A DNA stretch of 64,000 nt, taken from assembly GCA_020639155.1 (NCBI GenBank), contig JACKHF010000002.1, positions 186,001-250,000 on the forward strand, given 5' to 3'. Source of the stretch: Phycisphaeraceae bacterium (lineage in GTDB: Bacteria > Planctomycetota > Phycisphaerae > Phycisphaerales > UBA1924). Below the pieces are notes generated by a model that saw only the letters and a program-made list of their open reading frames with translations, did not search any database and was not told the DNA's origin. Both the position numbers and the translations under genes were made by a program. This document shows positions 15,803 through 25,286 of the stretch, piece after piece (position 1 is the stretch's first letter; each line of letters starts with the position of its first letter).

Positions 15803-16839
15803 CAGAAGCCAGTCAGATACGTGCAGCAATTATTGGTGGATCCGGGTACACGGGCGGCGAACTGCTTCGCGTGCTCTCCATGCATCCGCAGGTTGACGTC
15901 ACAGCCATAAGCTCAAGATCGCACGCGGGTAATCCTGTGTTTGTTGTGCATCCGCACATGCGGGGACGGACGAATCTTGAGTTCTGTGGTCCCGACGATG
16001 TGAAGGACGTCGATGTCGTTTTCCTGTGCATGCCGCACGGGACCGCTGCATCACAGATCGATCATTGGATGTCGCGAGCGGGGACAGTGATCGATCTGTC
16101 CGCGGACTTTCGGCTCCGCACGCCCGAGCAGTACACCGAGTGGTACGAATGGCAGCATTCTTCGCCCTCTCGACTGGGTGACGCGGTGTACGGGCTTCCC
16201 GAGCTGACACGCAATCAACTTCAGAGCGCGAAACTCATCAGTGGTGTTGGTTGTAATGCGACCGCAATGAATCTCGCGCTGCTCCCGCTGGCACGCGCTG
16301 GTGTTATCGATCGAGTTATTGCAGACATCAAGGTTGGTTCGTCAGAGTCCGGTGCAGAGCCGAGCGCGGGATCGCATCATCCCGAGCGTTCGCGCGCAGT
16401 GCGCTCGTACGCGCTGACGGGCCATCGCCATGCAGCGGAGGTGCATCAGGCGCTCGGTGATTTCACGCTCGATGTGTCTGTGACCGCGATCGAGATGGTG
16501 CGTGGTGTCCTCTGTACAGCGCACATCATACCGAAGGAACGCATGGAGACGAAAGCAGTCTGGAAGCTGTTCCGCGAGGTGTACTCGAAAGAGCCGTTCG
16601 TGCGTGTTGTCAACGAGCGATCCGGACTGCACCGCCTGCCAGACCCCAAGGTGTTGCTGGGGAGTAACGACGCACACGTTGGTTTCGGTGTCGATGAGCG
16701 AACGGGGCGGATCGTGACGTTGTGCGCGATCGACAATCTCATGAAGGGCGCAGCCGGGAGTGCTGTGCAGGCGATGAACATCGCATTCGGAATCGAAGAA
16801 ACAGCTGGTCTGATGATCCCGGGACTGCATCCCGCGTGA
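15799..16839 (+). CDS. lysY: LysW-aminoadipate 6-phosphate reductase
   Basis: 346 residues, an ArgC-family NADPH-dependent reductase that converts LysW-bound aminoadipyl phosphate to the semialdehyde. The N-terminal Rossmann motif is IIGGSGYTGGELLR. The catalytic Cys lies in GVGCNATAMNLALLP, the GCNAT variant typical of LysY rather than the GCYPT of classical ArgC. SAGSHHPERSRAVRSYALTGHRH carries the conserved substrate-binding stretch before the C-terminal FCIDNLMKG-like motif (CAIDNLMKGAAGSA). The start is GTG at 15799, overlapping the lysX stop. Confidence 0.93.
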   Translation: MTEASQIRAAIIGGSGYTGGELLRVLSMHPQVDVTAISSRSHAGNPVFVVHPHMRGRTNLEFCGPDDVKDVDVVFLCMPHGTAASQIDHWMSRAGTVIDLSADFRLRTPEQYTEWYEWQHSSPSRLGDAVYGLPELTRNQLQSAKLISGVGCNATAMNLALLPLARAGVIDRVIADIKVGSSESGAEPSAGSHHPERSRAVRSYALTGHRHAAEVHQALGDFTLDVSVTAIEMVRGVLCTAHIIPKERMETKAVWKLFREVYSKEPFVRVVNERSGLHRLPDPKVLLGSNDAHVGFGVDERTGRIVTLCAIDNLMKGAAGSAVQAMNIAFGIEETAGLMIPGLHPA

Positions 16840-16857
16840 CCGAATGGAGGAGAGACC

Positions 16858-17679
16858 ATGTCGTTGACAGTAATTAAGATCGGTGGCGGAGAGGGGATCG
16901 AACTCGAACCGGTGATCCACCAATGTGCTGCACTCATCGGGCGCGGGCATCGGATAGTGCTGGTGCATGGCGGCTCGCACGAGACGAATGTGGTGTCTGA
17001 GCAACTTGGTCATCCCGCGCAGACGATTACCAGCCCGTCCGGTCATACGAGTCGGCGCACGGATCGACGCACGCTCGAGATCTTCGAGATGGTGTACTGC
17101 GGCAAGATCAACAAGTCGATCGTTGAACAGTTTCAGAGACTCGGTGTGAACGCTGTAGGCTTGAGTGGCATCGACGGCGGCATCTGGCGCGGCGAACGAA
17201 AGAACGCGATACGTGCTGTCGAAGATGGTCGCACCGTGATCATCCGTGACGATCTTTCCGGGCGCGTCGAGACGGTCAACACGCAGTTGCTCGAAACATT
17301 ACTCGACCAAGGCTTCACGCCGGTGCTGACACCGCCCGCAATTTCCCACGACGGTGTCGCGATCAACGTCGATGCGGATCGTGCGGCTGCGATGACAGCG
17401 GTTGCGCTCGGAGCTGATGAACTGCTGTTGCTCTCGAATGTCACCGGCGTGCGCCGGTTTGCGGATGATCCGGAAAGTGTGATTCCATCTGTTGCAGACA
17501 CGGGCATTGATGTTGTGCGTGAGGCTGCACACGGACGCATGAAGAACAAGGTGCTGGCTGCTGAGGAAGCGATCAACGGCGGCGTGCGCCGTGTTGTCAT
17601 CGGTACAGCCAACGGTCCGGAGGCGATCGAGCAGGCTCGCAATGGTGCGGGTACCGTCTTTGAAGGAGTACTGGTATGA
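16858..17679 (+). CDS. lysZ: LysW-aminoadipate kinase
   Basis: 273 residues, an amino-acid kinase of the NAGK/ArgB family that phosphorylates the side-chain carboxylate of LysW-bound aminoadipate. Seen are VIKIGGGEG, the carrier-type VHGGSHETN, SGHTSRRTDRRT, GLSGIDGG, NVDADRAAAMTAVALGADEL and HGRMKNKVLAA. Replacement of the usual HGGG by HGGSHETN fits LysZ rather than classical ArgB. GGAGGAGA precedes the ATG. The stop codon overlaps the next start (ATGA). Confidence 0.93.
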   Translation: MSLTVIKIGGGEGIELEPVIHQCAALIGRGHRIVLVHGGSHETNVVSEQLGHPAQTITSPSGHTSRRTDRRTLEIFEMVYCGKINKSIVEQFQRLGVNAVGLSGIDGGIWRGERKNAIRAVEDGRTVIIRDDLSGRVETVNTQLLETLLDQGFTPVLTPPAISHDGVAINVDADRAAAMTAVALGADELLLLSNVTGVRRFADDPESVIPSVADTGIDVVREAAHGRMKNKVLAAEEAINGGVRRVVIGTANGPEAIEQARNGAGTVFEGVLV

Positions 17680-18533
17680 CTGCGTTTGCGGTTGAGCATG
17701 ACAATGCTGTTGATACGAAGCCGTTGCCATGTGGCGAGAGCTGCGTTCACGATGGTGAGATCTTTGCGATGGGCGTTCCGATCGGCGAACTGATCGACAA
17801 CGTCAGCTACGTCGATATGCTGTTCTTCCAGTTGCAGCGACGGTATCCGTCCGATGTCGAGCGTCAGGTGATCGACGCGTATCTCGTATCGCTCTGCGAG
17901 CATGGCGTGACATCACCATCGACGCACGGGGCGCGTGTTGCAGCGAGCGTTCGAGCGCCGTTCGCTGCGTGTGCGATCAACTTCATCTCCGCAGCGATGG
18001 GACCGTACCACTTCGGCGCGCTCGAATGCGCGATGCGGGAGATTCAGCACATCGCGGACGACATCGACGACATGGAAATCTATATCGATCAGGTGTTTGA
18101 GCGTGGCGATCGCGTGTGGGGATACGGGCATAGATTCCATCGCAGCCCGAACACGACCGGGCTTGACGAGAACGCAGCAAGAGAACTGCAGGAGCACACC
18201 GACCCGCGTGTGCGTAAGCTCGTCGAACTCGCGGATCAGCTTGGATGGGACGGGAAGTACCTGCGCACAGCGCGCAATGTCGGACGCGCGCTCTACGCCC
18301 GCAAACGCATCCCGATCAATATTGATGGGATCGCTGCGGGGTTGCTGCTCGATATGGGGTTTGATGCGCGAGCAGCCATGCTCTTTGTGATGATTGGAAG
18401 ACTCCCGAACATGGCGCGTCTATATCTTGAGGAGCAGGAGGAAACCCCGAACCGGTTCGTGGCGCTTGCAACCAATCGCGATCGTGATTTCAGACTCACC
18501 GTTGATCGCACAATCTCGGGGCAGCGAGCGTGA
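17676..18533 (+). CDS. citryl-CoA-lyase/citrate-synthase-superfamily protein in the lysine operon
   Basis: 285 residues, much shorter than a standard citrate synthase of about 430. It aligns best by eye with the stand-alone citryl-CoA lyase and the C-terminal citrate-synthase-homology domain of ATP-citrate lyase. Catalytic positions are retained: His76 (CEHGVTSPSTHGARV), His112 (GPYHFGALECAM), His152 (GYGHRFH) and Asp217 (INIDGIAAGLLLDMGF). It overlaps lysZ (ATGA) and lysK (GTGA), so it is translationally coupled on both sides. The position suggests work in lysine synthesis; condensation of acetyl-CoA with 2-oxoglutarate to homocitrate is an attractive inference, but citrate synthesis or citryl-CoA cleavage cannot be excluded. 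Confidence 0.8.
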   Translation: MTAFAVEHDNAVDTKPLPCGESCVHDGEIFAMGVPIGELIDNVSYVDMLFFQLQRRYPSDVERQVIDAYLVSLCEHGVTSPSTHGARVAASVRAPFAACAINFISAAMGPYHFGALECAMREIQHIADDIDDMEIYIDQVFERGDRVWGYGHRFHRSPNTTGLDENAARELQEHTDPRVRKLVELADQLGWDGKYLRTARNVGRALYARKRIPINIDGIAAGLLLDMGFDARAAMLFVMIGRLPNMARLYLEEQEETPNRFVALATNRDRDFRLTVDRTISGQRA

Positions 18534-19651
18534 CGGATCTTTCAGCACAAACAACCCGCACAAGTGTGTCGAACGGGACAGCAATCGATATTCTCTGTGA
18601 TCTTGTGCGAACATCGAGTGTGAGCAATCACGAAGTTGATGCTGTGTGTGTCTTTGTGCGCGCAGCAAACCAGATTGGACTCGATGCAGAGATCGACGAG
18701 GCAGGAAACGGGCACGCGCTCACTCGCAATCGGCAGGAAAGTGCGAGAGAAATTGTGCTGCTCGGACATATCGATACCGTACCGGGCGATATCCCGGTGC
18801 GCGTGGAGGACGGTGTGCTCTACGGGCGCGGGAGCGTCGACGCGAAGGGGCCATTGTGTGCGATGTTGTGCGCAGCAGCACGCGCGGTACTTCCGGAAGG
18901 CATTTCGGTTCGCGTCGTTGCAGCAGTGGGGGAGGAGATCGCGGCTTCGCCCGGCGCGCACTTTGTTGCAACACAACTCAAACCTGCTGCGTGCATCATC
19001 GGCGAACCGAGCGGCTGGGACGGGGTAACGCTGGGATACAAGGGCACGATGCAGATTCGCGCAAGTGTGCAGCGGGAGAATACGCACACCGCGGGCCCGG
19101 AAGCTTCTGCAGTTGATATGCTCTTTGCGTGGTGGAACACCGTGCTTGCGTATTTGTACGAGATCAACCAATCGCACGAGCGGCTCTTCGATCAGGTGCA
19201 GTCAACGATTCGCACCAGCACATCATCGAATGATGGTGTTGTGGATCAAGCGGAGATGACCTGCGGATTCAGGTTGCCTCGCTGGATATTGCCGGAGGAG
19301 TTGGAGTCCGCGATTCGTGCGCACACAACACAGGATGTGACGCTTGATGTGTTCGGTCATCAGGGGTGCTGGGTTGCTGATCGAAATGATGCTGTGGCGC
19401 GTGCAATCAGCAACTCGATTCGCCAGCACGGATCGACACCGAGGCCGAAACACAAGACGGGGACGGCAGATATGTGCGTTGTTGGGCCTGTCTGGCAATG
19501 TCCGATTGCAGCGTACGGCCCAGGTGACAGCTCGCTCGATCACACACCGAACGAACACATCCGTCTTGATGAATATGCAAAGTCTATCGATGTGCTGGCA
19601 ACCGCGATCGAAACGCTTGCGCATGAGATCGCATCTTCGATCTGTCAGTGA
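18530..19651 (+). CDS. lysK: LysW-lysine hydrolase (M20 peptidase family)
   Basis: 373 residues, a zinc-dependent M20 deacylase that releases lysine from the carrier LysW. Metal ligands and catalytic residues are visible in GHIDTVPGD, GRGSVDAKGPLCAM, VGEEIAASPGA, GEPSGWDGVTLGYKG, KTGTADM and the C-terminal YGPGDSSLDHTPNEHI. The start is GTG at 18530, overlapping the preceding stop. This is the last gene of the operon; it ends 7 nt inside the convergent terC gene. No aminotransferase (lysJ) is found between lysZ and lysK, so that step must be supplied from elsewhere. Confidence 0.93.
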   Translation: MTDLSAQTTRTSVSNGTAIDILCDLVRTSSVSNHEVDAVCVFVRAANQIGLDAEIDEAGNGHALTRNRQESAREIVLLGHIDTVPGDIPVRVEDGVLYGRGSVDAKGPLCAMLCAAARAVLPEGISVRVVAAVGEEIAASPGAHFVATQLKPAACIIGEPSGWDGVTLGYKGTMQIRASVQRENTHTAGPEASAVDMLFAWWNTVLAYLYEINQSHERLFDQVQSTIRTSTSSNDGVVDQAEMTCGFRLPRWILPEELESAIRAHTTQDVTLDVFGHQGCWVADRNDAVARAISNSIRQHGSTPRPKHKTGTADMCVVGPVWQCPIAAYGPGDSSLDHTPNEHIRLDEYAKSIDVLATAIETLAHEIASSICQ

Positions 19652-20499
19652 ATCTGCTTCGCCGCAGCTTTGCTGCGCATCGCGTCGTACCGCATGTTGA
19701 CGAGTTCGATCACCAGCGAGAACGCCATCGCGAAGTAGACGTATCCGCGAGGCAGATGCTTGCCGAATCCTTCCGCGATCAGCAGTGCACCGATCATTAA
19801 TAGAAATCCCAGCGCGAGTATCTGCAATGACGGGTGCTTGTTGATGAACCTGCTGATAATGCCAGCAAACGCTACCATAACAAACACAGCAAAGAGAACG
19901 GAGAGAATCATCACTGGGACAACGTGAGTCATGCCGACTGCTGTGATGACCGAATCCAGACTGAACACCACATTAATGACGAGGATCTGCCCGATCGCGC
20001 CAGCGATAGAGAGTGCTGGCTTTGGGTTTGCTGGGTCGTCATGATGTTGTACGCCACGAATCTTGTGGTGAATCTCCATCGTTGTTTTGCCGAGCAGGAA
20101 GATGCCACCCGCGAGCATGATGAGTGCCTTGATTGTGATTGGCTCGCCAGCGAGATGAAATAGAGGTTTTTTGTCGAGTGCGAACATCCAACTTAGTCCG
20201 AGCAGCATGAGGATACGGATTGTCGCACCCGTGAACAGTCCTAGCGTCCGTACCTTGGCGTGATACTTCTCTTCTGTACGATTGCTAATGAGCGCGATAA
20301 AGACGATGTTGTCAACGCCGAGCACCACCTCGAGCGCAGTGATCGTCAGCAGCGCAATAAGACCGGATGTTGTCAGCAATGCACCCCAGTCGTAGGAGAC
20401 CTTTGCAGCGTCAGCAACAGCTTCATGCGTCTCATGCTGGGCAAGTGTCGCAGCAAACGAAGGGATCATGTCGGCACATGTGGTGAGGAGGTCAAGCAT
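19645..20499 (-). CDS. TerC family integral membrane protein
   Basis: 284 residues from the ATG at 20499. Seven or so transmembrane segments carry the TerC hallmarks: LEVVLGVDNIVFIALIS near residue 55, GLFTGATIRILMLL, GGIFLLGKTTMEIHHKI and INVVFSLDSVITAVGM, with the acidic residues thought to handle metal ions. Family members are linked to tellurite resistance and to manganese export or metal loading of exported proteins. In-frame starts upstream (to 20562) add hydrophilic residues with no match. The 3' end overlaps lysK by 7 nt in convergent orientation. Confidence 0.9.
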   Translation of the reverse strand: MLDLLTTCADMIPSFAATLAQHETHEAVADAAKVSYDWGALLTTSGLIALLTITALEVVLGVDNIVFIALISNRTEEKYHAKVRTLGLFTGATIRILMLLGLSWMFALDKKPLFHLAGEPITIKALIMLAGGIFLLGKTTMEIHHKIRGVQHHDDPANPKPALSIAGAIGQILVINVVFSLDSVITAVGMTHVVPVMILSVLFAVFVMVAFAGIISRFINKHPSLQILALGFLLMIGALLIAEGFGKHLPRGYVYFAMAFSLVIELVNMRYDAMRSKAAAKQIH

Positions 20500-20571
20500 A
20501 TGGGAATGGTAGTGTGGTATTACCCTGTGCCGCCATCGAAATGTCAAGTGACTGCGAACCAATAATAGAAC

Positions 20572-21012
20572 ATGAAGCCGCGGTACTTTCTTGGGATGAA
20601 GGTGTTCCCCGAACCTCTGTCAGACGAGGATTATGTGGAGCGGATCCGTCGATCACTCAAACGATCGCGCGTGGCATCGGTGATGCGGTTTGTCTTCGCC
20701 ATTGGGATAGCACTCGGTGTGACAATGGTAGTGCGTATGCTGATCTTGGTTGCTCAAATGGGGGCACCGTCAGGAACCACACAAGGGATGGTCTACCTCA
20801 CATTTGTTGTTGCTGTGATCTTTGGCCTGTTTACAAGCAATCTGCTAATCCATCTGATTGCTCATCGGACTGTTGAAACTACGTTTCGCCGGACACATGA
20901 ACTGCTCATTGAGAACTGGGATACCCGGCGTGAACTAGAGCAATCCCTGAAAGAACTGGAAACAGCGCTCTCGTCAGCAAACCAAATGCCGACTGAAGTT
21001 CCAGAGAACTAG
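20572..21012 (+). CDS. hypothetical two-helix membrane protein with C-terminal coiled coil
   Basis: 146 residues, not recognised. After a basic N-terminus come two transmembrane segments (VMRFVFAIGIALGVTMVVRM and MVYLTFVVAVIFGLFTSNLL). A helical, charged tail follows (HELLIENWDTRRELEQSLKELE) that could form a coiled coil in the cytoplasm. It is divergent from terC (about 70 nt between starts) and overlaps the metH stop by 4 nt on the opposite strand. Function unknown. Confidence 0.65.
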   Translation: MKPRYFLGMKVFPEPLSDEDYVERIRRSLKRSRVASVMRFVFAIGIALGVTMVVRMLILVAQMGAPSGTTQGMVYLTFVVAVIFGLFTSNLLIHLIAHRTVETTFRRTHELLIENWDTRRELEQSLKELETALSSANQMPTEVPEN

Positions 21013-24000
21013 ATCGCAAAGTATCGTGCTTCCGGATGGTGGACAACGATCGCACTGGTCGATTGCTCCGGGTCGATCTGCCAGTTCTCGGTGAGTGTGC
21101 AGTCGATGCGTTCGGGCTTGAGCAGTCTGAACAGAATCTCCTGATCTGACAGCGCGGGGCACGCCGGATATCCGAATGAGTACCGCGAGCCGCGGTATCC
21201 CTGCGTGAACAGATCGCGAATCCGTGGCGAATCATCGCCCGCGATACCGAGTTCCTGGCGGATGCGTTTGTGCCAGAGTTCCGCGAGTGCTTCGGCGCAT
21301 TCCACACCAAATCCGTGCAGATACAGATAATCGGTGTACTTGTCTGCTGCGAAGAGCTTCTGCGCTTCCTCGCTGACACGCGTGCCGACGGTGACGCAGT
21401 GCATCGCGATGACATCCCGACCAGCGAGCATCGGATCTGTCGATGCAGGATCGATCTCGTCCACGCTGCGGAAGAAATCGGAGATGCACAAACGCTTTCT
21501 TGCGTCCTGACGTGGGAAGGTAAATCGCTCGATCTGCTTCTCGGGATCATTGGGATCAAAGAGAATCAGATCATCACCATCCGAGGCACACAGGTAGTAT
21601 CCGTACACCACTTTCGGTGAGAGGATGCCTTCCTGCTTGCAACGTGTTTTCAGGTTTTCAAAGACCGGCATGACATCCGAGTCGAGCTTTTCCTGATATT
21701 CGTCGTTGGACATGGCTCCTTTCTTGAACTGCCATTGCCCGCGGAAGAGCGCTGTTGTGTTGATATAGGGATACAGATGATCGAGACTGATGTCCGTCAC
21801 CACGCGCGAGCCAAGGAACGGCGGTGTCGGAACAGCAACCTTTCGTGCGACCTCGCTGCGAACGAGTGTCGCAGTCGAAGCAACTGCGCGGCCCGACTCG
21901 AACTCCTGCTCTGCCCGCGCCTTTGCTGCCTTGTTTTCTGCGATGGTTCGCTCGGCATCGGAACGTTTGGCAAGACGTTCTCGTGCTGCTTCATGGAGGG
22001 ACGCTGTATCATTTGCGCCGATCCTATCCATCGTGTGCAAGCCATCGAACGCGTCCTTGCAATAGAACAGCTCGCCCTCGTAGAGTTGTTTGAGATGGCC
22101 TTCCGCGTAGTGGCGCGTGAGTGCTGCGCCGCCGAGCAGCATGGGAACCGAGATGCTCAGACGGTTGAGTTCCTGCAGGTTCTCCTCCATCACGATCACG
22201 CTCTTGACGAGCAAACCGGAGAGACCGATCGCGTTGGCATTGGTTTCCTTCCACTTTGCGACAATGTCGGAAATCGGCTGCTTGATGCCGATGTTGTGGA
22301 CGGTGTACCCATTGTTTGTCAGTATGATGTCGACGAGGTTCTTGCCGATGTCGTGCACATCGCCCTTCACAGTCGCGAGCACGATCGATCCCTTGGACTT
22401 TGAACCGCTCGACTTTTCCATGAACTGCTCGAGATGCGCGACGGATGTCTTCATGACTTCTGCGCTCTGGAGCACAAACGGCAACTGCATCTTTCCAGCA
22501 CCGAAGAGTTCACCAACGGTCTTCATGCCATCGAGCAGGTGGTCGTTGATGATGTCGAGCGCGGAGTATTGCTGTAGCGCCTCATCGAGTGTGTCGATCA
22601 AGCCCTCTTTTTCGCCATCGATAATGTGCATGCGCATCCGCTCTTCGAGCGTGAGGTCCTTTGCAGCAACTTTCGCGGTATCGATCGCGTCTTTGTCTGC
22701 AAACAGCGCGACGAATGCTTCGAGCGGATCGAACGATTGATCGGTGATTCCCTCGGGCAGTCCAGTGCCACCAGCAGATTCGTGCCGGCGGTCATAGATC
22801 AGATCGAGCGCTGCGTTCCACTGGACTTCCGGCACCTTGTTCTGCGGCACGATCTTGCCAGCGTGCAGGATCGCGCTGGTAAGTCCCGCGTTCATCAGTT
22901 CGACGAGCAACGCCGAGTTGAGCACGAGACGGGCGCGGGGATCAAGCCCGAATGAGCAGTTGCTTAGTCCGCACGTGATCTGTGATGTCGGGAACTTCTC
23001 AGAGATCATGCGCACGCCGTTGATCAGTTCGAGTGCGCTGCGGCGATCAGAGTCGAGGCCTGTCGAGATGGGGAGCACGAGCGGATCGAAGAAGATATCG
23101 GCAGGGTCAAGCCCGTGCACATCTACAGCGCGACGTAATGCGCGCTCAGCGATAGACAACTTCCGGTCAGCAGTGCGCGCCATCGCGTTGTCAGGATCCT
23201 CGTCGATTGATCCAATCACAAGTGCTGCGCCATATGTTGTTGCGAGAGAACAGATCTGGTCGAACTTCTCTTCGCCATCTTCAAAGTTTGCGCTGTTGAT
23301 GACGCACTTGCCTGGTGCGCATTTGAGCCCGGCTTCGATTGTTGGGATCTGTGTCGAGTCGAGCACCAGTGGTGCGTCGATCTGCCGCACCACGCGCGAG
23401 ACGATCTCCTGCATGTCCTTCACATTGTCGCGACCCGCGTAATCAACGTTCAGATCGAGCAGGTGCGCGCCGTCCTTGCGGATCTGCTCGCGAGCAAGCG
23501 AGATGATCCCGTCGAAGTCTTCCGCTTCGAGAAGCTGCTTGAACTTTCGGCTGCCGGACGCGTTCATGCGCTCGCCGATGATCAGCACCGAGGCGTCCTG
23601 ATGATGGTCGACGCACGAATAAAGCGATGTGCACGCGGGTGGCATCGCATCGACAGCGATGCTTGTACGGGACGCTTTGGCGTGCTTTGTGTTGTGCGCT
23701 TCAGCAATCTCCGCAAGTTTCCTGATGTGCTCCGGCGTTGTGCCGCAGCAGCCGCCGATGATCGTCGCGCCGTGCATCCCGTGCGTTGGCTCGATGTACC
23801 GTTGCATCACATCAGCCATTGGTTGCGGCTTGAGCGGATAGTCCGTTCGGCCATCAACAAGCACGGGCAATCCCGCGTTCGGAACAACAGAGACTGCGCG
23901 ATCCCAGTGCTTGCACAGCGCAGCAACATGCTCTGCCATCTCTTCGGGTCCAGTTGCGCAGTTGAGTCCGAGCGACGCAATTGGGTATCCCTTGAGCGCA

Positions 24001-24638
24001 ACCATCGCTGCTTCGATCGATGTGCCAAGCAGCATCGAACCGGTTGTTTCGATGGTGACGCTGACGCTGATCGGGATGTCTGAAGGCGAAAGGTTCTTCT
24101 CTTTCAGCGCAGTCAGGCACGCATTGATTGCGCACTTCACCTGCAGCAGGTCCTGGCATGTTTCGATCAGCAGCGCATCGGTGCCGCCCGCGATCAATCC
24201 ACTTGCCTGCACGCGGTACGACTCGTGCAGCGCGTCCCATGTTGTGTTGCCGAGCGTGATCAGCTTTGTGCCGGGACCGATGGAGCCAAGCACGAATCGG
24301 GGCTTGTCCTTTGTTGAGTACTTCTCGCACGCGGCACGGGCGATCTCAGCGCCCTGCTTGTTCAGTTCGAATGCGCGATCGGTCAGATCAAACTCAGCGA
24401 GCACAATCGGGTTGGAGCCGAACGTGTCTGTCTCGACCGCATCTGAGCCGACGGTGAGAAACTCTTCGTGGATGGACTGGATGACATCGGGTCTGGTTGC
24501 GACCAATAGATCTGTGCAGTTCTCGCAGTTGCAGTAGTCCTTTTCCAGATCCAGATCGTGCTGATGGATGGAGGTGCCCATCGCGCCGTCGATGACGAGC
24601 AGTCGTTGACTGAGAGCATCGAGGTAAGGGCTTGACAT
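21009..24638 (-). CDS. metH: cobalamin-dependent methionine synthase
   Basis: 1209 residues, full length. It transfers the methyl group of 5-methyltetrahydrofolate to homocysteine through cobalamin. Domains in order: homocysteine-binding (DGAMGTSIHQ, zinc Cys in GGCCGTTPEHIRKL near 310), pterin-binding (GERMNASGSRKFKQLL, VLDSTQIPTIEAGL), B12-cap, B12-binding (cobalt-ligating His in VKGDVHDIGKN near 760, then GLSGLLVKS and LGGAALTRHYAE), and the SAM-binding reactivation domain (ending SYSFGYPACPALSD-like RYSFGYPACPAL). CTGGAGATATC precedes the ATG. A TTTATCCG half-site upstream matches the operator of the ArsR-methyltransferase gene at 50122-50137. Confidence 0.97.
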   Translation of the reverse strand: MSSPYLDALSQRLLVIDGAMGTSIHQHDLDLEKDYCNCENCTDLLVATRPDVIQSIHEEFLTVGSDAVETDTFGSNPIVLAEFDLTDRAFELNKQGAEIARAACEKYSTKDKPRFVLGSIGPGTKLITLGNTTWDALHESYRVQASGLIAGGTDALLIETCQDLLQVKCAINACLTALKEKNLSPSDIPISVSVTIETTGSMLLGTSIEAAMVALKGYPIASLGLNCATGPEEMAEHVAALCKHWDRAVSVVPNAGLPVLVDGRTDYPLKPQPMADVMQRYIEPTHGMHGATIIGGCCGTTPEHIRKLAEIAEAHNTKHAKASRTSIAVDAMPPACTSLYSCVDHHQDASVLIIGERMNASGSRKFKQLLEAEDFDGIISLAREQIRKDGAHLLDLNVDYAGRDNVKDMQEIVSRVVRQIDAPLVLDSTQIPTIEAGLKCAPGKCVINSANFEDGEEKFDQICSLATTYGAALVIGSIDEDPDNAMARTADRKLSIAERALRRAVDVHGLDPADIFFDPLVLPISTGLDSDRRSALELINGVRMISEKFPTSQITCGLSNCSFGLDPRARLVLNSALLVELMNAGLTSAILHAGKIVPQNKVPEVQWNAALDLIYDRRHESAGGTGLPEGITDQSFDPLEAFVALFADKDAIDTAKVAAKDLTLEERMRMHIIDGEKEGLIDTLDEALQQYSALDIINDHLLDGMKTVGELFGAGKMQLPFVLQSAEVMKTSVAHLEQFMEKSSGSKSKGSIVLATVKGDVHDIGKNLVDIILTNNGYTVHNIGIKQPISDIVAKWKETNANAIGLSGLLVKSVIVMEENLQELNRLSISVPMLLGGAALTRHYAEGHLKQLYEGELFYCKDAFDGLHTMDRIGANDTASLHEAARERLAKRSDAERTIAENKAAKARAEQEFESGRAVASTATLVRSEVARKVAVPTPPFLGSRVVTDISLDHLYPYINTTALFRGQWQFKKGAMSNDEYQEKLDSDVMPVFENLKTRCKQEGILSPKVVYGYYLCASDGDDLILFDPNDPEKQIERFTFPRQDARKRLCISDFFRSVDEIDPASTDPMLAGRDVIAMHCVTVGTRVSEEAQKLFAADKYTDYLYLHGFGVECAEALAELWHKRIRQELGIAGDDSPRIRDLFTQGYRGSRYSFGYPACPALSDQEILFRLLKPERIDCTLTENWQIDPEQSTSAIVVHHPEARYFAI

Positions 24639-24725
24639 GTGTGATATCTCCAGCGTGTATGGGCTTCTGAGTTAGTATATCCATTCATTCGGGAGAACGG
24701 ATAAAAGCGGGCCTGTTTGCACATG

Positions 24726-24751
24726 AAAAAGGCTCAGCATCGCGCTGAGCC
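24726..24751 (-). terminator. rho-independent terminator of rpmE
   Basis: GGCTCAGC/GCTGAGCC (24731-24738 with 24744-24751), 5-nt loop, and on the minus strand a TTTTT run right after it. It ends rpmE and separates it from metH. Confidence 0.9.
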
Positions 24752-24784
24752 TTGAAATCGTCATTTTCAGCCCAATATTGGCTT

Positions 24785-25009
24785 TTATTTCTTCTTCTTG
24801 TCCGCGAAGTAGTTCCCGCCGAACTTCTTCTGGAACTTTTCGACACGGCCGGTGGTGTCCACGAAGGTGGCCTTGCCGGTAAAGAACGGGTGGGAGCCGG
24901 ACCAGATTTCGACGTGCATCTCGGGCACGGTCGCTCCAACAGTCATCACGACCTCACCTCTGTGGTAGACCTTGCAGTTGTAGAACTGGGGATGGATGTC
25001 CTTCTTCAT
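24785..25009 (-). CDS. rpmE: 50S ribosomal protein L31 (cysteine-poor form)
   Basis: 74 residues. Family landmarks are MKKDIHPQFYNC, EIWSGSHPFFTGK and TGRVEKFQKKFG. The zinc-binding CxxC pairs of the classic form are missing (only one Cys remains), so this is the zinc-independent version. In many bacteria such copies are used when zinc is scarce or are the only copy. It is a single-gene unit ended by the hairpin at 24731-24751. Confidence 0.95.
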   Translation of the reverse strand: MKKDIHPQFYNCKVYHRGEVVMTVGATVPEMHVEIWSGSHPFFTGKATFVDTTGRVEKFQKKFGGNYFADKKKK

Positions 25010-25286
25010 AGCGATCTCCGATGAATCGTCGGCGAAACAGAGCCGTGATGATAGACAGGCAGGCGTTCGATGCCAAATTTCAAGTGCAGGTTCGATGAGT
25101 GCGGCTGGGACACGCGGTACAAGTCCATGTCTGTGGTCGATTTAGAGTCCATCTGACGATACACTGGTCCGAAAAGAAGTGATGTTTGTAGCCGCGCAGG
25201 CTGATACGCCTAAAGGCTCGCGTTGCTTTGGTTTGTGCCCGTACTGGCACCCACACAGTATGTAACGAGAAAAGGAGTTACGACAG

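Noticed and set aside
24639..24784. Cobalamin or SAM riboswitch upstream of metH
   Set aside because: The region is only about 80 nt after the rpmE terminator, too short, and lacks the B12-box or K-turn features.
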